Assembly: GCF_000002595.2 (NCBI RefSeq)
Contig: NC_057010.1
Location: forward strand, 2,164,721-2,228,720
Direction of reading: 5' to 3'
DNA: 64,000 bases
Source: Chlamydomonas reinhardtii
Taxonomy: Eukaryota > Chlorophyta > Chlorophyceae > Chlamydomonadales > Chlamydomonadaceae
The translations under genes and the position numbers were made by a program. Positions within the stretch are counted from its first letter, which is position 1. Each line of letters begins with the position of its first letter. This document shows positions 43,106 through 53,711 of the stretch, one piece after another. The notes below the pieces were generated by a model. The model did not search any database and was not told the origin of the DNA. It saw only the letters and a program-made list of their open reading frames with translations.

Positions 43106-46100
43106 TGGAGTTAGCGGCGGCGGCAGCGGTGGTGGGTGCAGGAGACGGCGGCGGCGGCGATGACAGTGGTGGCTGCAGCATTCGCCCGCTGGCTAGCCGC
43201 TGGCTACTCGGACCGGCGCGGCCATCCCGTGAGGGGGGAGTGGCGGCGGCGACAGGCGCGGGGTCGGAGGCGGAGGTGGGGGCGGAGGTGGAAGCAGGCG
43301 CAGTAGCGCTCCTGCCGCTGGGACCCCGCTCCGCTGCCGCTGCCGCTGCCGCTGCCGCTACTGCTACAGCCGGCGGCGGCGCTCACGGCACCCGCACCCG
43401 CACCCGCACAATTACAACCACAGTTACAACCACCAGCGCTGCGTCAAAGCAGGAGCAGGAGGAGGAGGCGGAGGCAGCGACGTCGTCCGGAAAGGCGGAC
43501 GAGGCGGTGCAGCCGGAGGAGGAGGACGACGAAGGCGGGCCGTGGGAGGGCCCCGACGCCCCGCCGGCGCTGCGCTGCTGGCGGCGTGAGCGCATCCTGG
43601 GCCGCTGGCTGCGGCGGCTGTGGGAGCAGCGGCCCCAGCTGCGGCCCGCGCTGGGCTGCTGCCTGGCCGCCAGTACGGCGGCGCCCGTCTGGGCTGCCGT
43701 ACTTGCCGCCGTGGCCCGACAGCACAACACCCTGCTGCGGCGGGCGGCAGCGGCGGCGGCGGCGGCGGCTGGCGCTGCCGGAGGAAGCAGCGCAGAGGAA
43801 GGCGCGCACAGCGGCGGCGGGCCCTGCAACGGGCATGCCGGCACGGGATCGGAGCAGGGGCAGGCGCAGGCGCTGCAGGGAGGGGCGGCGGAGTCGCAGT
43901 CGCTGCAGTCGCAGTCGCTGCTGGCTCTACAGGCGCTGGTGGGCGCTCCGGAGGGTCGGGGTCTGCTGGGTCTGGAGCTGATGCCGCTGGTGGGAGCGGA
44001 TGCCCTGGTGTTCCTGACGGGGGCGCCGGCGGCGGCGGCAGCTGGATCCACTGCTGCGGCTGGATCTTCGGGACCAATCGCTGGATCCAAAGGGGCTCAT
44101 GGCGTGGCGGTCAAGGTCTTCACGCACGAGGTACGACTTATGGCGCATTTATGGAAGGGGAGCTTGCTTGTGCCCGGGTGCCCTAAATGCCTCAGCATGT
44201 GGTGAAGCGCTGGGGCACTGTCAGTGCCCTGTTCCTGACTCCACACCCTACCGCCCTGCTCCCTGGACTTCAAACCACCCACCCTCCCCCCTGCACCTCG
44301 CTGCCCCGATGCAGCTGCCCGCCATGCGCGGCCTGATGTGCGCACTGGAGGCGCACGTGCCGCTGCTGCTGCGCGGCCGGCTGACCGCCACCGCCGCCCA
44401 CACCACCGGCCTCGGCCCCACCGCCCTTGGCTTGGGCGGCGGTAGCGACGACTCCCACGGCGTTGCGGCCGCGGCGGCGGCGGCTGCGCTGGAGGCGGCG
44501 GACCAGGTGCCGCTGCCTGCCTCGTGTGGCCTTCTGTCGGTCCGGTTCCCCCAGGCTGGTGCGGAGGCGCACGGCCCGGGGGACGCGGACGAGCCGCGCC
44601 ACGTCAGCGGCGGCCGCCGCCGCCACTGCCACAACGGCAGCAGCAACCCTGTAAAGGAGCAGGCACCGGCGGGCGGGGAGCAGCAAGAGGAGCAGGAGCA
44701 GCAAGGGGCGCAGGCGGCGGCCGGGCAGGGGCGGCAGGGCGCAAAGCGCAGTGCTGCCGCGGCGGACCTGTCGCCGCGGGAGGCGGGGCGCAGGAGGACG
44801 AAGGCTGCGCCGCCGCCGCCAGCGGGCACGGCAAACACTGCGCCGTCACAGCACCCGAAACCAATGGAGGTGGAGGCGGTGAAGCCTCTTGGCGAGGGAG
44901 GAGCGGAGGAGCATGAGGAGCCGCCGCAGCCGCCGCAGCCGTCGCAGCGGGCACGCGCGGCTCCGGAGCACCGGCTGTTGTACCTGGTAGAGCAGCGGAT
45001 GCAGGTGCGCGTGTGTGTTTGCGGTCTTGTTGCTGCATGCTAGGGTGTTACGAAATTCCTTACCGCACTAACACACATGCCTTGGTGCCGGCTCCGCCAT
45101 TGCTGCGATAACGAACGCTTGCGATGACGTGCAATGACGCACCGTCTGGGACAACACTCAACCACGCTAGGTCCCTTTCCTGGCTCACCCATTCGCTTCG
45201 CCTCCTCGCCTCCTCGCCTCCACGCACACGTGCGCAGGGCTCCCACGTGCTGCCCGAGCTGTGGGACGAGCTCTCACACCACCAGCGGCAGCAACTGGCC
45301 ACCGCACTGGGACACCTCATCGGCCGCATGCACCGAGCAGCAGCAGCAGCCGCAGCCGTAGCGGCCTCCGGCACAGCAGCGGCAGCGGCACCACAAGCCC
45401 AACCCCAGATGGAGGTGGAGGTGAAGGCGGAGACGGCTGCGCCGCCGCGTGCAGCGCTGGCGGGCGTGGGCGGCAGCAGCTGGGAGAGCCTGCTGCGCAG
45501 CCGTGGCGTGTGGCACGACCGGGACGGCCGCATCTGGGTCTCGGGTCTGGGCCGCGTGTGCAGCCCCCACAGCGCAGACGACAGCGACAGCGACAGCGAC
45601 GGCGAAGGCGACGGCGAGGAGGAGGCGGCAGCGCGGGACGGTGGCGGCAGCAGTGCTGATGGCAAGGCAGGTGGCGGCCCCTCGGCAGATCGAGGAGAAG
45701 GTGCCGCTGCAGCCGCAGCCGCAGCCGCGGCGCCCGCGCCGTCGGCGGCGCCCCAGCGGCCGCGGCGGCGCTGCCACGTGCCTCTGGACAGCCCGTGGTG
45801 GCCCTTCGTGTCACACCTGCGGCGGCGGCAGCGCCGGCTGCTGCGGCGCCTGGCAGTGGCGGCGGGGCCAGCAGCGGCGGCGCAGCCGCTGCAGCCAGCG
45901 GCCCGTGGGTCGGGGCCTGTAGGAGGAGCGGGTGCGGCTGAGGGCGGCGCCGCCGCCCAGTCGCCGCCGCCGCCGCCGCCGTACGCCAGGCCCGCGGCGG
46001 GAGACGCGGATGAGGAGCTGCCGGTGTGGGTGCGGCAGCAACTGCCGGCCTACCTGCCGGAGGACCCGGCGCAGCTGCTGGGCTTCCAGCTACAGCCACC

Positions 46101-46866
46101 GGAAGGCGAGAGGCGGGAGGGGGCGGGCGGGGAGGAGGCTGTAGCAGCAGGCGGCGGGGGCGCCGCCGCAAGCGGCCCCGGCCCCGGCGTGCCGCCGCTG
46201 CTTTTGCACGGCGACGTCACCTCTTCAAACGTGGTGCTACAGCCGCCGCCGCAGGCCGCCGCTGATTGTGCTACAGCCAACGGCGGCGCCGCAGGCGCCG
46301 ACGTATCCACCGCCGCGCCCGCCGCCGCGACTGCTGCTACAGCCTGGTCGCCTGTGCCGCGGCTGGTGGACTTCTCGGACGCGGGCCACGGCGACCCGCT
46401 TGCTGAGTTGGTGCCTGTGCTGGCCTCCTGCCTGGGCTGCCACGTGGGCCACATGCGGGCCTTCTGGGCTGCCTACACGGCGCACGTGGACCCCCGCGCG
46501 CCGAACGGCAGTGGCACCAGTGGCCGTGGCGATGGTGGCGGCAGCGCAGGGGCTACAGGAGAATCGGCGGCGGGGACTGCGGGCGCGGCCGCTGCTCGGG
46601 GCGTGTGGCCGCTGCGTGGCAGTAGCAACGGCGGTGGCGATGGCGGTGGCGGGCGGGAGGCGCTGTCGTACGCGGCCATGTGCTACTGCCTGATCCACGA
46701 GGAGGTGGACGTGCTGCTAGAGCGGGCGTGGGACAGCCTGGGGGCTGTAGCAGCAGTAGCACCCGCAGCGGCCGACACGGCCGCGGGGCCCACGTTGGAG
46801 CGGCTGGCGACTGCGCTGTGGGGTTTCCTTGATGAGGCAGAGGAAGGGGGGCGGCCGGCGGCCTAG
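39256..46866 (+). CDS. JMJ21: F-box / JmjC / phosphotransferase-like protein (JMJ21 type)
   Basis: Eleven exons: 39256-39579, 39787-39923, 40244-40431, 40679-40803, 41175-41270, 41573-41702, 41919-42098, 42444-42609, 42759-44130, 44315-45004 and 45238-46866; 1678 residues. An F-box (LPDHLLSYIMYLLDVEDMVR) is followed by a JmjC domain with the Fe(II) facial triad H319/D321 (SWHVDPSLTSAWNALLSG) and H405 (VVYIPGGWWHAVLNLE). The C-terminal part has the aminoglycoside-phosphotransferase/kinase-like motifs HGDVTSSN (H1460-N1467) and VDFSDAGHGDP (from about D1514). Arabidopsis JMJ21 (At1g78280) is, from memory, organised the same way. JmjC enzymes of the JMJD6 group hydroxylate or demethylate proteins; the F-box suggests SCF assembly. 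A low-complexity linker of about 450 residues is peculiar to this gene. The start may instead be the ATG at 39307. The first intron seems to use a GC donor. Confidence 0.92.
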
Positions 46867-47717
46867 GCCCCGGCGCAGCCGTAGGTGTTGAGAGTTGAGG
46901 TTGTGTGCGTGGCGGGAAGTGACGGCGAATACCCGTGACACTGGTAACCTGAAACTCACCCCTGCCTGTAAGTCCTGATACTATGTATGGTCACGTACAA
47001 TTACCATTTTACAAGTGTAACGGTGACAACCCAAACAGCCACAATCTATTAACCACATAAGTCTCACCGTGGAGGTAAGGGGCTTACAGGGGATGGGGTG
47101 GGGGGTTGGAGCCATGAGTGGAGTGTGTTCAGTGGCAGCGGCACGCATTACGTACCGTGCAGGCTGCCTCGCGCTGAACACCCCGCTTCCTTCCTGGTGT
47201 CCACAGTCCACTCGCACAGAGGTGAAACTCAGAGATACCATGGACGGCATGGAGCTTGACGCGCCTGGCGGAGTGCTGGTGAGGACCAGCAGGCGCCAGG
47301 CCTACCCTGGGACAATTGAGTTGCGGCTGTTATGCTAGCTGGATGGCTAATGCCCAAGTTGCATTGCACGTCGTGCACGACCACAACAGACCACAACGTG
47401 CGTGGAAACTGGCTTGTGTTGCGTGTCAGCACGCACGCGTATCATAGTTGCGCATAAGTGGAACTGTGCTTCCGCGTGTCTGTCAATGAGCATGCGGGAG
47501 AGCGGGTCTGTCGAGGGCCGCGAGTGGCACGGAGGGCCGGGGGATCGAGCCAGGGGTGCGGTCGTTGACGGGCTGGCTCACACCCATGCGCTGTCTGGAC
47601 GCACACAGATTGACATTGACCAAATTCATATTTGCGGATAATAAGTTTGACATTCTATTTATGATAGATGAGTATCCGTTATGAAGGACTGCGCATGTAA
47701 GAACCCATTTAATCAAC
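46867..47717. other. JmjC-glycosyltransferase intergenic stretch
   Basis: The 3' end of the JmjC gene, then the upstream region of the glycosyltransferase. The last ~100 bases are AT-rich (GATAATAAGTTTGACATTC). Short frames exist but none has domain or splice support. Confidence 0.5.
46967..46971 (+). terminator. TGTAA poly(A) signal of the F-box/JmjC gene
   Basis: TGTAA 100 bases after the stop codon at 46866. Confidence 0.65.
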
Positions 47718-50700
47718 ATGCCGCCTGAACTGCTCCACCCCGTCGCTTCAGCGCTTCGAATACTCTTCATAACTCTAGAGTTCAGGGCCGGGACATTCAG
47801 CGGCAACGGCGTGTACGCCTGCGCGCAGGTGTGGCCGACAAATTTCGCTCGACTGTTGCACGACTAGAGCCGGAGAGCACATAAGGTCTGTAGTACCCAT
47901 GACAGTCTCGATACACAATTGTGATCACAGGTGCGAGCGCTCGCTGCGGCGGGCCACAAGGTGTTCGTCGTGAGCGCGGCGCCGGCGCACGCGGTCAAAC
48001 CCGAGGACGACCTGGGCGCATACCGCATCGTTGAGGTGAGGGCCGGGAGCCGCACTGCACCTTCACGGAATGGAGCTGTCAACAGGAGAACGGGCACCCG
48101 CCAGGCTGGCTGCTAGCAGCCTTGCTGCGCGTCAGCGGGACTGCGGCGGCACAGGCTGCACCTGCGCACCTGCGCAACACCGACGCCCGGCCACGACCCC
48201 CCGCACAGCTGCATGGACACCAGCCCCCCACACCATCCACAAGCCACGCCGTCCCCCTACCCATCCTTCCGCCACCCCACCCAGCCGCCATGCCCCACAC
48301 ACAAAACCCCCAAAACAACCCACAGGTTCCCGTCAGCTCCTGGCACCGACTGGACGCGGGAGCGCCCTGGCGCGAGTTCGCGGCGGGCGCCAGCGACAGC
48401 GCTGTGGCCGCCGCCGTGGCCGCCTTCGCGCCACACTACGTGTACGGCGTGGATTGGAGCGCCCTGGCTGCCGTACGCGCCCTGGCACCGTACACTGGCG
48501 GGGCGCCGTACGTGTACCTCAACTACCGCGTGTTCTGCCGTACGGCGGCGGCGGATGACCTGGAGCTGGTCCGCGGGTGGGTGGGGTTGGGTTGAGGGGA
48601 CGGGGTTGCTGTTCCTAAACCGGGCAATCTAACCTTGGGCGAAGGGAGCCGGCAGCGAAAGGGTTGCGCCGCAGGGGTTACACGGAGCGGGAGGTGGCAA
48701 GGAGCGGGACGTGCTGCAGGCGACGGCCGGAAGCGGCCGAACCTAACTGACGCTGACACGCTCCCAGCAACGCCCCGAGATCTCGCACATCCCCTCCCCT
48801 CCCACACACAGTCTGGAGTCTGCCGCCATGTCTGAGGCGCTGCTGACAGTGGCGCTCAGCCGCTCAGACGCGGACTATCTGGTCACGCACGTGGCACCAG
48901 CGGCGGCCGCGGCAGCGGCAGCGATGGCAGCTGCGGAGGACGCGGCGGGCGCAGTTCCAGCGGCAGGGTCAGCGGGTTCAGCCGAGGCGTCCGGCACAGG
49001 GGTGAAGGAGGCGGCGGCGGGGCCGCAGGTACATGTGAATGGGGCGCGGCGGCAGCAGCTGGTAGACAGTGCACGCCACGCAGCCGCCGCCCACATAAAC
49101 GGGAACGGCGTGCACAAGGCGTCTGCGGCGTCGCCAGCAAACGGGTGTGGCGCGGCATACACAGTGGCAGCCGCTGGCGCTGGGACTTGTGCGGCGCCGT
49201 ATGCCTCCGCGTCACAGCAGCGGCCCAAGGTGAGGTCACGCCTTTGCGTTCCCGCATGTCTGGGTGCGTTCCTGAATGTCTGTGTGCGTGGTTGGCGCCG
49301 CACCTACCACACACGGTAGATATGCAGCTCAGGCATGGGAGTCGGGAGCTGTTGGCGGGAAAAGTGATCAAGTGTGGAAAGGAAACGTGCGCGGGCTTGC
49401 TGGTCGTGGCATGTTTCTGCAGGTGCTACTGCCGGCGCTGCGGGAAGACGTGCGGCAGCTACAGCCGCCTCCGGCCCTACAGCGGCTGGCGGAGGCGCTG
49501 TCGGCGCCGCCTGCAGCGGCAGTAGCAGGTCAGCAGGAGGAGGCGACGCGGCGGCAGCAGCAGCACAGCCTGGAGGAGGAGGAGCTGGCGGCGGCGACGG
49601 CGGCTGCGGAGGCGGAGGTGGCGGCGCGGCCCTACCTGGCGTGTGTGGTCCGGCTGTCACCGGAGAAGGAGCCGGAGCGGTGGGTGGACAAGTATTTGGG
49701 GGGGGGGTTAGTAGCGGGATGCGTGAGTGGGTGGATGGGTGGATGGCTTGCGCGGGCTTGGGGATAGCGGCATGGCTGGGGTACCGTATGGGCCTCGGGA
49801 CGGATGAAGAGGGTCTTGGAATGTGTTTGGGCTTGGCAAATGGTGAGCGGGAGTGCTGTATCAGGATGTGGGAACCCCGCAGCAGTAGCCAGCAGGCCGC
49901 TGATGTTAGCGAGCCTGCTGATCTTTGCCACAGGTTCGTGGAGGTGGTCGAGGTATTGGCTGCGCGGGGTCTGCTGCAGCGGCTGGGGGTTCGGCCGCTG
50001 CTGCTGGGTGCAGCCAACGACGAGTACGCGCAGGTGCGGCCGTGTGGTAGAGGGACAACGTCAATCGTGCATTTCAGCTTCTTTGCTGTTCCGGTATTGA
50101 TACCCACGCATGTGCCCACGCACACTCAGCAAACGAGCCCCTCTTTGCCTTTCTGGCCCGTCCACAATCCGCATCTCTCCAAGCACGCTTCTCCTGCCAA
50201 CTCCCACGCACACCACAGGCGCTCAAGTCACGGCTGCGCGCCGCCGCGCCCGACTGCCTCATCCTGGAGTCCTTTGTGGGCCCCGCCCAGCTGTCTGACC
50301 TGTACCGCAGCACCCGTCTCAACTTCCACCCCGCCACCTACGATGCGTACGGCATGACCATCGTGGAGGCGGCGTCGCAGGTGCGTGTATTGGTGGGAGA
50401 GGGGGTTGCGTGGGGAGGGCAGTGCGGGAGGGGGCGGGGCTGCGGGAGCGCCGGGCGCGGGGGCGCGGGGCGGCGGCTGGTGCTTGGGGGAACCTCGAGG
50501 TGGAGCCTTGGGGGCTGAGTGGGGGCTGTTTCACATCCTCACCTGAGGTCGACTGCACCACAAGTTCGCTGCCTTATGAATCTGTTTGCATCTGCCGGTT
50601 ACACATCGTGCGCAGGGGGCGCCGTCGGTGGTCCACGACGGCGATGGAGCCGTGGGCGCAACGGACCTGCTGCGCGGCAGAGCCGCCGCCGCCGCCGCCG

Positions 50701-51047
50701 CTAACGCCTCGAGTGGCACCAGCACTACTGGCAGTGGCGGTGGGAGCGGCGAGGAGGTGTTTCTGCTTGACCTGAGGGCGCCAGCGGAGGAAGTGGCGGC
50801 GGCGGTGGCGGCGCTGTGGGGCGATGTGCCCAAGCTGGCGGCGGTGGCGGCACGGGCGCTGGCTCGGGCTCGGTCGTGGGACGAGGCCGCCAATGCGGCG
50901 CGGCTGGTGGGGCTGGTGGCGGAGGCGGCGCAGGCGGCAGGGGTGGCTGGTGGGAAGGGGGAGGGTGGGAGAGGGCAGGGCGAGGTGGGCAGCAGTGTCG
51001 GGCGGGATAGTAAGAGCGTGCGAGCGTGCGGCGGTTGTAGTGCTTGA
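47718..51047 (+). CDS. GT4-like (GT-B fold) glycosyltransferase
   Basis: Eight exons agree in phase: 47718-47828, 47931-48035, 48326-48576, 48812-49229, 49423-49679, 49934-50033, 50219-50380 and 50616-51047; 611 residues. The N-terminal Rossmann half starts with the family-4 pattern RILFITLEFRAGTFSGNGVY followed by RALAAAGHKVFVVSAAP. The C-terminal donor-binding half has LGAANDEYAQALKSRL and LSDLYRSTRLNFHPATYDAY then GMTIVEAASQGAPSVVHDGDG. The usual E-x7-E motif reads D-x7-E here. Ala-rich insertions occupy exons 4 and 5. The family transfers sugars from nucleotide-sugar donors with retention; substrate and acceptor are unknown. No signal peptide is seen. Everything from late exon 3 onward has a truncated near-duplicate at about 53712-55690. 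Confidence 0.87.
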
Positions 51048-51457
51048 TGATGAGAGACCTGCAGTGTAAGAATGCTAGAACTTAACGTCGGACATGTGAA
51101 AGCAGTGTGACGGTGTGCAGCGGTGTATGTGTATACGGTAGGACTTGCAAGCACGAGCGTGGACGAGGGCGGGGTGATACCGGTGTCGTAGAAAACTCTG
51201 CCTTTCAGGGGCTCGCCCCACAAATGCATGGTCAACGGCAAGATCAGCGAAGGAGGTTGGGCAGGCGAGGGCGGAGCGGGATCCCGAGTGCGCTGGGCGC
51301 GTCGGCGTGCCGTGGGGTCACGCGGAATGGGATATCCCTGACTCCGAGTGAGACTTGACTGCGATGCAGGGGTCCCTGGCGCCCCTCGCCAAAGTGCAAA
51401 GTGCTATCAAGAAGGGCAGTCATCAGAGTACAACATTTCTCGTTGTAGTTTGGGAAC
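51048..51457. other. Intergenic stretch holding the right edge of the duplicated block
   Basis: The first ~130 bases (to about 51180) are still homologous to the flank of the downstream duplicate (55520-55690). After that the sequence is unique and leads into the minisatellite gene. Short open frames exist but cannot be assigned. Confidence 0.55.
51065..51069 (+). terminator. TGTAA poly(A) signal of the glycosyltransferase
   Basis: TGTAA only 18 bases after the stop at 51047. The equivalent site in the downstream duplicate reads TCTAA. Confidence 0.65.
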
Positions 51458-53386
51458 ATGGCCCGAAAGTTGCCTCTCGTGTCAGCAACTACCCTGCCGC
51501 AGATCGACGAGAACGCTGTGCTGCAGTCAACAGAGGTTGCTGTGAATCTAAGTTCCAGAAAACTGCTATTGCGTAAGCATCGAAAAGCAAGAATTGGCGT
51601 CACGAACCATGACAGCGATTCTGGAAGCATGGCCAACCTCGACCGAGAGCTACTTCTGGAAAAGTTCAAACAGGACATACAGCGCTTTTGCCGCTTGAGG
51701 TCGGCGAGTACGGAGGACAATGTGAGCCCCGAGGACGCCGAGCGCGCAGCTGCTTTCCACCAGTACTTTGCAACTCTCAGGGCGCGTCGCGGTAGGCGCC
51801 GAAGGCTCCTGGAGGCGTCATCTGCCGGTGCCGCCGGCCGGCCGTCTGGCTCTGGCGGCATAGCGGCCGGCGCTGGCGCTGCTGGTGGCGCCGCCCAGCC
51901 GTCTGATTTTGGCGGCATGGATGCCGGCGCTGCCGCTACCGCCCCCAGCGGCTCATGCGGGTTGGGTGGCGTTGAGGAGAGCGCTTGCGCCGCGGAAGCT
52001 GACGCCGATGCCGCTACCGCCCCCAGCGGCTCATGCGGGTTGGGCGGCGTTGAGGAGAGCGCTTGCGCCGCGGAAGCTGACGCCGGTGCCGCTACCGCCC
52101 CCAGCGGCTCATGCGGGTTGGGCGGCGTTGAGGAGAGCGCTTGCGCCGCGGAAGCTGACGCCGGTGCCGCTACCGCCCCCAGCGGCTCATGCGGGTTGGG
52201 CGGCGTTGAGGAGAGCGCTTGCGCCGCGGAAGCTGACGCCGATGCCGCTACCGCCCCCAGCGGCTCATGCGGGTTGGGCGACGTTGAGGAGAGCGCTTGC
52301 GCCGTGGACGCTGACGCCGGTGCCGCTACCGCCCCCAGCGGCTCATGCGGGTTGGGCGGCGCTGAGGAGAGCGCTTGCGCCGCGGAAGCTGACGCCGGTG
52401 CCGCTACCGCCCCCAGCGGCTCATGCGGGTTGGGCGGCGTTGAGGAGAGCGCTTGCGCCGTGGACGCTGACGCCGGTGCCGCTACCGCCCCCAGCGGCTC
52501 ATATGGGTTGGGCGGCGTTGAGGAGAGCGCTTGCGCCGCGGAAGCTGGCGCTGGTGCCACTACCGCCCCCAGCGGCTCACGTGGGTTGGCCGGCGAGGAG
52601 GAGAGCGCTTGCGCCGCGGAAGCTGGCGCCGGTGCCGCTACCGCCCCCAGCGGCTCATATGGGTTGGGCGGCGTTGAGGAGAGCGCTTGCGCCGTGGACG
52701 CTGACGCCGGTGCCGCTACCGCCCCCAGCGGCTCATGCGGGTTGGGCGGCGTTGAGGAGAGCGCTTGCGCCGCGGAAGCTGGCGCCGGTGCCACTACCGC
52801 CCCCAGCGGCTCACGTGGGTTGGGCGGCGAGGAGGAGAGCGCTTGCGCCGCGGAAGCTGGCGCCGGTGCCGCTACCGCCCCCAGCGGCTCATATGGGTTG
52901 GGCGGCGTTGAGGAGGGCGCTTGCGCCGCGGAAGCTGACGCCGGTGCCGCTACCGCCCCCAGCGGCTCATGCGGGTTGGGCGGCGTTGAGGAGAGCGCTT
53001 GCGCCGCGGAAGCTGACGCCGGTGCCGCTACCGCCCCCAGCGGCTCATGCGGGTTGGGCGGCGTTGAGGAGAGCGCTTGCGCCGTGGACGCTGACGCCGG
53101 TGCCGCTACCGCCCCCAGCGGCTCATATGGGTTGGGCGGCGAGGAGGAGAGCGCTTGCGCCGCGGAAGCTGGCGCCGGTGCCGCTACCGCCCCCAGCGGC
53201 TCATATGGGTTGGGCGACGCTAAAGAGAGCGCTTGCGCTGCGGAAGCTGACGCCGGCTCCTTTGCGGGCATCGCTACCCCGGCACCAGCTGCGAATGGGG
53301 CGCTAGTGTCTGTAGCGGCGGGTAAGCAGCCACAAGCTAGCACGTGCATCCGCTGGTGCTGCTGTCACTACGAGCCCTGGTGCTGA
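51458..53386 (+). CDS. Minisatellite-encoded repeat protein (17 x 26 residues), unknown
   Basis: One open frame of 642 residues. About 158 non-repetitive residues, partly helical and basic (LDRELLLEKFKQDIQRF; LRARRGRRRRLLEA), are followed by 17 tandem 26-residue units with core TAPSGSCGLGGVEESACA, then a Cys-rich end (CIRWCCCHYEPWC). Codon use in the unique part is less GC-biased than in the neighbours. The opposite strand is also open, for about 700 codons across the same region (53349-51244), and a third frame is open through the array (51885-53306), so the coding strand is not proven. I favour plus because its unique N-terminus reads like a protein. It sits between the glycosyltransferase gene and its truncated copy. 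No family recognised; it may be unexpressed. Confidence 0.45.
   Translation: MARKLPLVSATTLPQIDENAVLQSTEVAVNLSSRKLLLRKHRKARIGVTNHDSDSGSMANLDRELLLEKFKQDIQRFCRLRSASTEDNVSPEDAERAAAFHQYFATLRARRGRRRRLLEASSAGAAGRPSGSGGIAAGAGAAGGAAQPSDFGGMDAGAAATAPSGSCGLGGVEESACAAEADADAATAPSGSCGLGGVEESACAAEADAGAATAPSGSCGLGGVEESACAAEADAGAATAPSGSCGLGGVEESACAAEADADAATAPSGSCGLGDVEESACAVDADAGAATAPSGSCGLGGAEESACAAEADAGAATAPSGSCGLGGVEESACAVDADAGAATAPSGSYGLGGVEESACAAEAGAGATTAPSGSRGLAGEEESACAAEAGAGAATAPSGSYGLGGVEESACAVDADAGAATAPSGSCGLGGVEESACAAEAGAGATTAPSGSRGLGGEEESACAAEAGAGAATAPSGSYGLGGVEEGACAAEADAGAATAPSGSCGLGGVEESACAAEADAGAATAPSGSCGLGGVEESACAVDADAGAATAPSGSYGLGGEEESACAAEAGAGAATAPSGSYGLGDAKESACAAEADAGSFAGIATPAPAANGALVSVAAGKQPQASTCIRWCCCHYEPWC
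51932..53257. repeat. 78-bp minisatellite, 17 units
   Basis: Seventeen head-to-tail units of exactly 78 bp; for example GCGCTTGCGC recurs at 51981 and 52059. Units differ at a few positions (TCATGC/TCATAT/TCACGT; GCGGAAGCT/GTGGACGCT), and variant types recur in runs, which suggests block duplication or gene conversion. Because 78 is divisible by 3, several frames on both strands stay open. Confidence 0.95.
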
Positions 53387-53711
53387 CGCGGAGGAGGTGA
53401 GAGTTGGTAGGCTTAGTCGTAGACATGGGTTCAAGTAGCCGGATGGGCCATGCCTTGCACTTCCAACCCCATGGTCGCGGTCCACGCTGCGACGGCTTCC
53501 GTGCTCGCAGACGATGTACTTTGCCTCCTACGTCCATGCATGCACATAGGAAATAGATGCCGTCGCTATGCAGAACGCCATAAGTAACTTAGTCGCATCA
53601 CTCTTTCTATGTCACGGCACGACAATAATGTTATGGGAGTACTGTTATTTATTGCACAAAGGCGCGCGAGCTGGTTATACAGGGAGGCTTTTACAGATTC
53701 TACGAGTTATT
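53387..53711. other. Unique stretch between minisatellite gene and duplicate
   Basis: AT-richer sequence with no supported gene. The duplicated glycosyltransferase homology starts abruptly near 53712. Confidence 0.5.

Noticed and set aside
51885-53306. Second plus-strand frame through the 78-bp array as an independent protein
   Set aside because: It is confined almost entirely to the repeat and is open because the unit length is a multiple of three; no unique sequence supports it.
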